Under the pieces are notes generated by a model. The model saw only the letters and a list, made by a program, of their open reading frames with translations, was not told where the DNA came from and did no database searches. The position numbers and the translations under genes were made by a program. Positions 56,999 through 64,000 of a stretch of 64,000 nucleotides of DNA are shown piece by piece; the first letter of the stretch is position 1; each line of letters begins with the position of its first letter. This DNA comes from UBA5239 sp040394635 (lineage in GTDB: Bacteria; Verrucomicrobiota; Lentisphaeria; Victivallales; Victivallaceae): the NCBI GenBank assembly GCA_040394635.1, contig JBEBRW010000004.1, positions 1 to 64,000 of the forward strand. Direction: 5' to 3'.

Positions 56999-59779
56999 AT
57001 GGAAAACTCTCCGTTGAATTTCTACGAAGAAGATTTGCTGCTGCGCCTGGTTGCGATGGGGGCCACGCCGCCGGTCGATCTCGGCACGATGAGTCCGGAA
57101 AAACTGGAAGACATCGTGGTCAAGCTGCCGACGGTGCATGTGTATCAGTTTGAACTGAACGATACGGCGACGGTCTGTTGCGACATTTCGTTGAAGGGCC
57201 TGCAGAAACAGGTGCTTCAGGCACTGGACAAGCATGATATCCGGGAAAATCTTGATTATCAGGTCAGCCGGGAATACTCGCCGGAAGCCTGGATGCTTTA
57301 TCTGCGGAATGATGTTTCAACGGTCAATGCGGACGAAGTCTGCGACATGTTCGGCCGGTGGGGGATTCAGTTGGAACCGGAAAGGATCAGCAAGGGATTT
57401 TCGGCGGAATTCGGGGAGAATTTCGAATACAACAACCGGGCGCTGCAGGAGCGGCAGTTTGATTTGCTGTCGCGCCTGGCTGCGGCCGGTTTCATCGAAC
57501 CGGTCGATTTCGATACGGTAACGACCAGTGAAGCGGACCGGATCATCAATGGGTTGCCATCGTTGACACAGGCGACATTGCTGTTTGAAACGGTAGACGG
57601 TTTTGTCCATGAAAAATTCGTCAACGTCGATGAATTTTACCTGAAAAACGTCTACATGGGCGTGGCGCATGAGTATAATTCTTCGCTCCAGATGGAAGAT
57701 GCTCTGAATGATAACTTCGAGGAGGAATTCAGTGTTAATGAGGTGCTGAAAGAAACCAATTATGAAAAAACGCGGAAGGTCGTTGGAGCCGGTACATCGA
57801 CCCTCGACAAACAGGTCCGGAAATATTTCGATGACCATCCGGATATGGAGGATAAACTGGTCCATAGATACATCGAAACAACCGGCGGAATGGCATGGCT
57901 GAACTATTTCAAGCAGGATGTTCAGTATGCGAATCCCGGCGATACCGGCAAGGCATTTGCGCCATTGAAACGCGCCTTCAAAAACTGGGAAATTGAAGCC
58001 AAAAAGGCAAGGCCGGAGTTGGCGTTCCGCAATGATTTCAACCTGAATATGGACGAGGCACGGTTGAAATTCCAGTCCAGGCTGATTCAGGCGGTGGTGC
58101 GGGCGGGAATCGCCGCGCCCATGGCACTGAACGACTGGCGGAATCTGACTCCGGAAACTGCCGGAAAATTCACCGCAAAAATACCCTTGCTGCCGGATCA
58201 AAATCATCCGGGCGACTGGGTAAAACTGTTTCAGAATGAAGTCCCGAATGCATTGGAGCTGAATGATTTGAAAGTTCAGTTCGATGCGGCCGGAATCATG
58301 TACGATGAAGCCTTGATAAAAGCGTCATTTAAAAATTCGCCTCCGAAACCAAAACAACAGAAAGGAAACGAAAAAATGTTTGAACCCACAGTAGAAGATT
58401 ACAAGAAAATGATGGGACGGCTGAGAAGCAAAGGATTGCCGCACATGCCGCCGGAAGAATGGAAAAATCTGTCTTTGCCCAAGGCGCAGGAACTGGTCCG
58501 GACCTTCGACGAACAGCCCTCGGAAAAACAGCTCAACCTGATCCGGGACATGTTCGCCGAGGAAAGACTGGACCCCGGCAAAGTCGATATCAATGTCATT
58601 TCCAAGATGGAAGCGACGATGTTCATCGACCGCGCGCCGAAGCTGGAATTTTCGAAGGAGATGCCGGCCAATCCGATGACCGACAACACCAAAAACGAAC
58701 TCCGCCGCCTGATCCAGCAGGAAAAAACGCCCCACATTCCGCTGGGCAAATGGAACACGATGTCCGAGGAAGAAGGACGGCAGAAAATCGACAATGTCCG
58801 CGCCCGGACGCCCGCGTCGGAAAAACAGATTGCGTTGATCAAATCGGAAATCGACGCCGGCAATATCACCGTCAAAGACCTGGCAAAATTCATCCATGCG
58901 CCGGTGATCGGCGAAAAGGAAATTGACGGTCTGAATATGCTGCAGGCTGGGAAAATCCTGGAAAATCGGCCCGCTTCCGTCGCCCAGAAGGAACAGCTTC
59001 AGAAGCTCATCGACTCCAAACGGATCGAACCGATGGATATGGCGGAGCTCACCATGGGAGAGGCCAGCCGGAAACTCGACGAAGTGTTCAAGGGCCCCCG
59101 CGAAGAGCGCGATCCCAACGGCCCCGCCACCGAAAATCAGAAAACGGCATTGAAGGAGCTTTCCGCGAATAAAGAGATTCCGGAAATCCCGCAGAAGGAA
59201 CTCGACACAATGACATTCGAGCAGGCCACCAAACGTCTGGAGGAAGCACCGGCGACAAAAGTCCAGAAGCGGGCAATTTCCCAATTCGTCAACGAGGGCA
59301 AACTGGATTACATCCCGTCGGATGTTTACGCCAATTTGAAGCGCAGCGAAGCCTCGGTGCTGGTCCAGGTCGGCAAAGGCGATCTGCCGAGAGACAAACA
59401 ACCCGATTTTTCCGGGCGGGAATATCCGGCGTCCGATTCGCAAATAAAAGTCCTTGAAGAGCTTCGGGAAAAAGGCAAGATTCAGGAACTGCCGCAGAAC
59501 CTGACCGGCAAACAGGCGGACGCCATGATCAAGGACGCCACCAATAACGATCCGGTCGGCACCAACCAGATCGGGATTCTCGAAAGCAAAATCGCCCAGG
59601 GATTTCTCCCGCAAATGAGCGACGACGAAAAGAAAAACCTGAATCGCGGTCAGTTTCTCGACCTGATCGAAAAAGCCAAGGTCAAAGAGCACGAAGCCGG
59701 GGGAAAAGGCCGGAAAGCCCCGGAACAGTCAAAACCTAAAAGCCCGAACAAGGAAAAATCGCCGGCCATGTCCCGGTAA
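56999..59779 (+). CDS. Large repeat protein (about 40-residue repeats), possible two-gene fusion
   Basis: This 926-residue protein starts at 56999 behind GAGG and ends at a terminator. It contains at least ten degenerate repeats with pattern Q-x3-L-x2-L-x3-G-x-I, then L-x2-M-x3-E-A-x3-I. Three are in the N-terminal half (FYEEDLLLRLVAMGATPPVD, RQFDLLSRLAAAGFIEPVDF, FQSRLIQAVVRAGIAAPMAL) and about seven lie after residue 470 (for example SEKQIALIKSEIDAGNITVK). Repeats of the SEKQ...EA type occur at the ends of some plasmid and phage proteins. Both halves may bind DNA or partners. At residue 460 an ATG preceded by AAAGGA could start a second protein. Function unknown. Confidence 0.78.
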   Translation: MENSPLNFYEEDLLLRLVAMGATPPVDLGTMSPEKLEDIVVKLPTVHVYQFELNDTATVCCDISLKGLQKQVLQALDKHDIRENLDYQVSREYSPEAWMLYLRNDVSTVNADEVCDMFGRWGIQLEPERISKGFSAEFGENFEYNNRALQERQFDLLSRLAAAGFIEPVDFDTVTTSEADRIINGLPSLTQATLLFETVDGFVHEKFVNVDEFYLKNVYMGVAHEYNSSLQMEDALNDNFEEEFSVNEVLKETNYEKTRKVVGAGTSTLDKQVRKYFDDHPDMEDKLVHRYIETTGGMAWLNYFKQDVQYANPGDTGKAFAPLKRAFKNWEIEAKKARPELAFRNDFNLNMDEARLKFQSRLIQAVVRAGIAAPMALNDWRNLTPETAGKFTAKIPLLPDQNHPGDWVKLFQNEVPNALELNDLKVQFDAAGIMYDEALIKASFKNSPPKPKQQKGNEKMFEPTVEDYKKMMGRLRSKGLPHMPPEEWKNLSLPKAQELVRTFDEQPSEKQLNLIRDMFAEERLDPGKVDINVISKMEATMFIDRAPKLEFSKEMPANPMTDNTKNELRRLIQQEKTPHIPLGKWNTMSEEEGRQKIDNVRARTPASEKQIALIKSEIDAGNITVKDLAKFIHAPVIGEKEIDGLNMLQAGKILENRPASVAQKEQLQKLIDSKRIEPMDMAELTMGEASRKLDEVFKGPREERDPNGPATENQKTALKELSANKEIPEIPQKELDTMTFEQATKRLEEAPATKVQKRAISQFVNEGKLDYIPSDVYANLKRSEASVLVQVGKGDLPRDKQPDFSGREYPASDSQIKVLEELREKGKIQELPQNLTGKQADAMIKDATNNDPVGTNQIGILESKIAQGFLPQMSDDEKKNLNRGQFLDLIEKAKVKEHEAGGKGRKAPEQSKPKSPNKEKSPAMSR

Positions 59780-59793
59780 AAACAACGCAATAC

Positions 59794-59816
59794 GCCCGGT
59801 TTCGGCCGGGCTTTTT
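59794..59816 (+). terminator. Rho-independent terminator after the large repeat gene
   Basis: GCCCGG (59794-59799) pairs with CCGGGC (59806-59811) around TTTCGG and is followed by TTTTT. It ends 37 bp after the stop codon. The next gene is 15 bp on, so some readthrough or a separate promoter is needed. Confidence 0.8.
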
Positions 59817-59830
59817 CAGGAGCAATCAGC

Positions 59831-60262
59831 ATGAGTGAAGAAAAGGAATTCAATTTGCGCGACGCCGCGGTAGCGGTAGTCATGGCGGCGGACGGTCCAC
59901 GAGGAAAAGTCATCGAACTGTTGACGAAATACCAGGAGGCCGGCCTGGAGGACGATATCGTTTATGCCATCATTTTCGAGCTCGAAATCATCATGCGCAT
60001 TCAGGAAAAAATCAATTTCCAAAACCACCAAATGAACGAATTGATGTTGGCCCGGCTGGAAAAATTATGCAACGCAAATCAGGAAAAAATGCTGGACATC
60101 GTTAACCGTCAACAGATGACCGGACGTTCACAGTTCCGTCGCCTGATTTCCCTGCATCGCGAACGGTTGTTAACCCGGCTGATCATGATCTGCGCCCTCG
60201 GATGCCTGTCGATCTTCGCCGGGCTGGGCGTGTTTTACTTTTATGTACTGATGGTTTGGTGA
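59831..60262 (+). CDS. Small tail-anchored membrane protein
   Basis: A 143-residue protein with a helical cytoplasmic body (MSEEKEFNLRDAAVAVVMAA, then IMRIQEKINFQNHQMNELML) and one C-terminal membrane helix (LIMICALGCLSIFAGLGVFY). GGAG precedes the ATG. No family recognised. It lies in front of the second coiled-coil gene and near a coupling ATPase without a visible membrane anchor, so it could be that ATPase's membrane partner; this is inference only. Confidence 0.68.
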   Translation: MSEEKEFNLRDAAVAVVMAADGPRGKVIELLTKYQEAGLEDDIVYAIIFELEIIMRIQEKINFQNHQMNELMLARLEKLCNANQEKMLDIVNRQQMTGRSQFRRLISLHRERLLTRLIMICALGCLSIFAGLGVFYFYVLMVW

Positions 60263-60484
60263 ATGATATAGCAGCATGAAAAAGCCGTTTATACATATTG
60301 AAAAAGAGAAGCCGGTTTCCATCAATTGGAATCTGTTTTGTGTATATCGGCTCTGTTTTATTATCGTCGAAATCTATTTCGAAAGCGGTCCGTGGCTGTC
60401 TCCTATCTACCACAGTTTCAATATCTGAATTTTTAATATATTTGAAGATATTTGAACCTAAAAAGTAGATAGGAGATTTTTATA
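60263..60484 (+). terminator. Hairpin region between the tail-anchored and second coiled-coil genes
   Basis: AGCCG (60283-60287) with TATACA (60290-60295) pairs with TGTATA (60341-60346) and CGGCT (60348-60352), enclosing a smaller stem TTCCA/TGGAA; CTGTTTTATT follows. It looks like a terminator or a leader structure, 130 bp upstream of the start at 60485, which has AGGAG. Confidence 0.5.
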
Positions 60485-62530
60485 ATGACAAAAATTGGTG
60501 TTTTGTTTGTGTGTGTATTTTGCGTATGTAAAGTAATGGCGGTGCAGTTTATCGACGGCACGTTTTCAAGCTATGTCGAAGGGTATAATCTGAGCAATGT
60601 CGCCAGGGTCACAATTCCCGAAGAATACGAGGGGTATACGATTACTCTGGCGTTTTTCGGCGGTGCCTGGGTCGATGATGATGCGCCTGGGGTGTTTTAT
60701 TTGTACAACCCCAATAATCAGGCGATGTCGTCGCAGGTTTTGCGCGCCGGAGATCATCAGATTGAAGGGACCGTCGCATTTTACACTAAAACAAAAGCCA
60801 TTCCCGGCAATTATTATATCAGTTACCGGGAATGGTGCCGGTTTATGCGCATCCAGTCCTTCTATGCGATCGTCTGGGACGCGCCCGGCGATGACTTGGA
60901 GCGCATTCAGGAGGACCTGAATCAGCAGATCACTGATTTGCGTGATGAGTTGACTGGGACCCTGGATTACCGTCTGGGTCAAATGCAGGATGAAATTGAC
61001 GCTCTTCGGAAACAACTGAATGAAGCCATCCAAAAAAATGAAGAAGATCATGCCGCATTGATTCGCAGAATTGAAGATCATGAACGGGAAATAAAAACGT
61101 TGATCACCGAGTTTCAGTTCAATCTGGCACGTTTGGAACGACAACAAGCGGATTTTCTTGCTCAGCTGACTGTCTTGAAAATCCAGCATGAAAAAGATGT
61201 TGAGATGATCTATTTGAAAATCGATAATCTGAACAATCAGTATTCGCTTGAAGTATCGAGAATTCAACTGGATATTTCCCGGATTGAACGGGAATTGTCT
61301 TCACTGAATCAGACGGACCGCGATTTATATGATAAAATCAGCGATCTCCGTGAAAAACAGGCCGATTATTACGCCAGATTGGAAGTCATCAAGGTCACAC
61401 ATGAGAAAGATAAGGAGGCCTTGGAAAAAGAGATCGCCGCCTTGCAAAAAGAGCACGATGAAGATGTCCGGCTGATCAATGAAGAATTGCAACTTCTCCA
61501 GCAGGAAATGGATAATTTGAAGAAACAGCATGACCGGGATATTGCCGCTATTCAAAATGAAATAAAGAATATTCTGGACAAAATGGACTCCGAGGTTCGC
61601 AAGCTCTATCTGGAACTGGAAAACCAGAAGCAAGCCTGTGCGGAATATCAGGAAAAAATCCTGAAGTCAATCGACGATCTGCAAATGCAGATTACCCTGC
61701 TTGACAAAGCCGTCACTGATCGTCTGAAAAATCTGGAAAATCGAATCCGCTATGCGGTATATTCCGATGAAAAACTAGCCGATCTGGTAAAAGAATATAC
61801 ACAATTAATTCAGGACAAAGAAACCGAAATCGCCAACCTTGATTTGGAAATCCGCGAACTGGAAGAATTCGGCCGCGATACCACCGCAAAGCAGGAGCAG
61901 CGTTCCAAAAACCTGGACGAACTGTTGGCCTTACGCAACGAATTGACCGACATCGAATTCGCCATCAAAATCCGCTACGACGATTCCGAATTTACCGTTC
62001 ACGAAGCCGAGATCGAGCGTCTGAAAGCCGAACTGGCCGCGCTGCGCCAATCATCCGATCTCCGCATCCAGCAGCTCGAAGAAAAGCTAATGGATACGGA
62101 AAATCGCCTGCTGGCGCTCCTGAACGAAATCCAGGAATCCGCCGCCGCTGAAAATGCCTCGCTCCGCAAAGATCTGGAAGACTTCAAAGCACTGGTCCAG
62201 ATATTCATCGAAACCCTGCGCGAAGAGCAAATTTCCGGTGATGATACCTTACGCAAGTTAATCTCTGAAATGGACGAATCCCACCGGGCCTTGTTGTCGC
62301 AATTGGATACCGATTTCGCGGACCGTCTCGAACGCCTGAAATTCGAGCAGGATGTACAATTCGAAAATCTGCGTTCAACGATTAACAATATCGCCTATCA
62401 GCAGCGTTTCAGCAACGGCAATTCCAGCGGTTCCTACGGCCTGCCGACAGTGCGCGACGAAGATATTCCCAGCGACAGTCGCGACCTCCGCGTCAGCCCG
62501 AATGAGAGCCTGAATTTGTGGATAAACTAA
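60485..62530 (+). CDS. Secreted giant coiled-coil protein 2 (paralogue of the protein at 46446)
   Basis: This 681-residue protein has a signal peptide (KIGVLFVCVFCVCKVMAVQF), a different N-terminal head of about 115 residues (VARVTIPEEYEGYTITLAFF, GVFYLYNPNNQAMSSQ) and the same junction motif (VWDAPGDDLERIQEDL against CWDCAGNDVTELQNDF). The coiled coil then matches the 820-residue paralogue almost residue for residue over long stretches (LYDKISDLREKQADYYARLE; NRIRYAVYSDEKLADLVKEY). The tail SGSYGLPTVRDEDIPSDSRD is shared. Compared with the paralogue, the stalk lacks about 140 residues of the middle. It is followed by a hairpin and the coupling-protein gene. Confidence 0.85.
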   Translation: MTKIGVLFVCVFCVCKVMAVQFIDGTFSSYVEGYNLSNVARVTIPEEYEGYTITLAFFGGAWVDDDAPGVFYLYNPNNQAMSSQVLRAGDHQIEGTVAFYTKTKAIPGNYYISYREWCRFMRIQSFYAIVWDAPGDDLERIQEDLNQQITDLRDELTGTLDYRLGQMQDEIDALRKQLNEAIQKNEEDHAALIRRIEDHEREIKTLITEFQFNLARLERQQADFLAQLTVLKIQHEKDVEMIYLKIDNLNNQYSLEVSRIQLDISRIERELSSLNQTDRDLYDKISDLREKQADYYARLEVIKVTHEKDKEALEKEIAALQKEHDEDVRLINEELQLLQQEMDNLKKQHDRDIAAIQNEIKNILDKMDSEVRKLYLELENQKQACAEYQEKILKSIDDLQMQITLLDKAVTDRLKNLENRIRYAVYSDEKLADLVKEYTQLIQDKETEIANLDLEIRELEEFGRDTTAKQEQRSKNLDELLALRNELTDIEFAIKIRYDDSEFTVHEAEIERLKAELAALRQSSDLRIQQLEEKLMDTENRLLALLNEIQESAAAENASLRKDLEDFKALVQIFIETLREEQISGDDTLRKLISEMDESHRALLSQLDTDFADRLERLKFEQDVQFENLRSTINNIAYQQRFSNGNSSGSYGLPTVRDEDIPSDSRDLRVSPNESLNLWIN

Positions 62531-62544
62531 AAAAGAACAATCGA

Positions 62545-62591
62545 GGCCGACGTTCGGCCGCGGGGTTCGGGGCTGCGGAAGCCCCGAGTTC
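62545..62591 (+). repeat. GC-rich hairpins between coiled-coil gene 2 and the coupling ATPase
   Basis: GGCCGA/TCGGCC (62545-62559, 3-nt loop) is followed by CGGGGCT/AGCCCCG (62568-62586, 5-nt loop), the latter extended by GGGG/CCCC. It occupies the gene junction like elements A-F, but shares no CCACCGG edge with them, so family membership is doubtful. Confidence 0.6.
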
Positions 62592-62616
62592 CCCCTTAAT
62601 AAAAGGATTTAACAAA

Positions 62617-64000
62617 ATGTCAGTATTAGACACGGAAATCATGAATTTTGAAGGTAATTCCTGGACCACACGCGATGCTTCGACGGGGCTGATTTGCTTC
62701 GGTATGACCGGCAGCGGTAAGTCTTCGGGGCCGTTGCGGAGCATTGCGATCCGGTATTTGGAATTGGGGTATGGCGGGATTGTATTTTGCGCCAAACCGG
62801 ATGAATGTGAGACATGGGAGGCTTACGCCAAAGAAACCGGGCGAGAAAAAGATGTTACTAAGCTGAGCGAAGAGACGTTCAGCTTCCTGGATTATGAATT
62901 TTCGCGTCCGGCGGATGAAGGCGGCGGACAGGTCGAAAACGTGGTCGCCATTTTTTTGGAAGTGGTCAAAATTTCCAAAGATAAGAAGGCCGGAAGCACC
63001 AATGACGAATACTGGGAAAACGCCATCAAACAGTTCCTGCGGAATACCATTTCGTTGCTGGTGATGGCGCGTGAACCGGTGACATTACCGAATATCAAGG
63101 CTGCCATTGATACGGCATTGCGCTCGAATGAAATCGCGGAAAATTTAAAGGAGTATTTTACCGAATTCAAAAATTTCAGTGGAATTGAATACGGCGATGA
63201 GATCCGGCTGGCTCCGGGTAATGCCGGATTTGAGACGGCCATACGGAAATTTGGAGAGGAAATAAGCAAGACGGATGGCGAGCGTAAAGAAGTTCAGCAG
63301 ACGATTGATGCATCGCGGCAGTATTGCAATTCACTGATGATGAAGGCCATTTTTTTCAGCAATCACCATTCGCCCGATTATGAACTCGCTTGTAACTATT
63401 TTCTGATCGAGTTTCCGCAGCTGGACGAACGTACCCGGAGCAACACGATTTCATCGTTTACGGTGCTGGCCGACAGTATGCTCCGTGGTGAATTTCTGCG
63501 CTGCTTCGGGTCGGATACCAGTTCTTTGATCATGGAAGATATGTACCGCAAAGGAAAAATCCTGATCGTGGACCAGGACGTAAAGCGTCACGGCCTGGTT
63601 GGACAGATGACCGCCGCCATCATCAAGCTATGTTTTGAAAAAATGATCGAGCGCCGCGAAGATATTACTGATTCCAATGCTCGACCAGTGTTCCTGTGGG
63701 GCGATGAATGCCAGTTTTTCGCTTTGGATTATGACCAGAAGTTTCAGACCACGGCCCGTTCCAGTCGAACGCTGACCGTGTATGCCACGCAGAATCTCGA
63801 TAACCTTTACGACGGTTACGGCAAGGAAAAAGCCAATTCCATGATCGGCAATCTCGGTACTAAAATCTTTTGCCAGAACGGCGACCATACCACGAACAAA
63901 TGGGCCGCCGATTCCATCGGACAGGAGGTACTCCGCCGTCACAGTCAGAACATCGGCGACAGCAAATCCGGTTCCATGAAAGGCGATTACAACAAATCCG
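62617..64000 (+). CDS. Type IV coupling protein/TraD-like ATPase (cut by the window end)
   Basis: From ATG at 62617 behind AAAGGA the frame stays open to the window edge, 461 codons so far. Walker A GMTGSGKSSGP is at residues 29-39 and Walker B PVFLWGDECQFF near 350, followed by TARSSRTLTVYATQN, the usual coupling-protein order. Such ATPases link the relaxosome to the secretion channel. No N-terminal membrane helix precedes Walker A, unlike VirD4/TraD, so it resembles the rarer soluble coupling proteins. It is the last gene seen, following coiled-coil gene 2. The missing C terminus prevents judging its all-alpha domain. Confidence 0.85.
   Translation, partial: MSVLDTEIMNFEGNSWTTRDASTGLICFGMTGSGKSSGPLRSIAIRYLELGYGGIVFCAKPDECETWEAYAKETGREKDVTKLSEETFSFLDYEFSRPADEGGGQVENVVAIFLEVVKISKDKKAGSTNDEYWENAIKQFLRNTISLLVMAREPVTLPNIKAAIDTALRSNEIAENLKEYFTEFKNFSGIEYGDEIRLAPGNAGFETAIRKFGEEISKTDGERKEVQQTIDASRQYCNSLMMKAIFFSNHHSPDYELACNYFLIEFPQLDERTRSNTISSFTVLADSMLRGEFLRCFGSDTSSLIMEDMYRKGKILIVDQDVKRHGLVGQMTAAIIKLCFEKMIERREDITDSNARPVFLWGDECQFFALDYDQKFQTTARSSRTLTVYATQNLDNLYDGYGKEKANSMIGNLGTKIFCQNGDHTTNKWAADSIGQEVLRRHSQNIGDSKSGSMKGDYNKS

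Noticed and set aside
58325..59692. A 455-codon open frame on the minus strand
   Set aside because: Antisense to the large repeat protein, whose repeats are clearly coding; no ribosome-binding site.

Overview
The window looks like a chromosome of a PVC-superphylum bacterium, most probably Lentisphaerota (Victivallis-like). The left 10.8 kb carries a hallmark combination of that group: a DUF4838 protein, a beta-galactosidase-trimerisation-type glycoside hydrolase, a type II/IV prepilin-like protein and a LacI regulator. No rRNA, tRNA or housekeeping gene is present to settle the taxon, so this rests on family content only.

Region 1 (1-10760) is host-type carbohydrate metabolism. A leftward operon (lacI, prepilin-like, DUF4838, glycoside hydrolase) starts at a TTGACA/TATTAT promoter with a palindromic operator and ends at a strong terminator at 155-231. 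A second leftward operon (Gfo/Idh/MocA-like oxidoreductase, AAC(3)-fold acetyltransferase, M20 peptidase) is divergent from an AraC-type regulator.

Region 2 (10760-42600) is the DNA-processing and accessory half of an integrative conjugative element or integrated plasmid. It holds a MobF relaxase-helicase, a dead gcvH-like gene, a histone-H1-like protein, an AbiEi/AbiEii toxin-antitoxin pair, ArdC, a ParB-like protein, an ORF6N protein, a giant methyltransferase-helicase of the DarB/LtrC type, and DUF4942. It also holds a cluster of small unknown genes around two PP-loop (PAPS-reductase-like) proteins, an HU/DprA-like pair, a homing-endonuclease-repeat protein, a second toxin-antitoxin-like pair, and a three-gene overlapping unit led by a Clp-type AAA ATPase. 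Most of these genes run leftward.

Region 3 (42700-64000) is one long rightward transfer operon behind a consensus promoter (TTGACA-17-TATAAT). It encodes a VirB2-like pilin, VirB3, VirB4, a secreted coiled-coil protein, a lipoprotein, VirB5/TrbJ-like, VirB6, two tandem VirB8/TraE-like proteins, VirB9, VirB10, another lipoprotein, a ParA-like ATPase and a large repeat protein. A second giant coiled-coil paralogue follows, then a coupling-protein ATPase cut by the window end.

The main novelty candidates are four. First, the two secreted proteins with different N-terminal heads on a long, strongly conserved coiled-coil stalk and tail, next to VirB4 and the coupling ATPase. Second, a family of about 40-residue repeats in two proteins on either side of the ParA. 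Third, a dispersed family of GC-rich multi-hairpin elements at gene junctions inside the element, one flanked by a 21-bp direct repeat. Fourth, the PP-loop and AAA-ATPase gene modules of unknown function. No integrase, attachment site, VirB11 or element boundary is visible.
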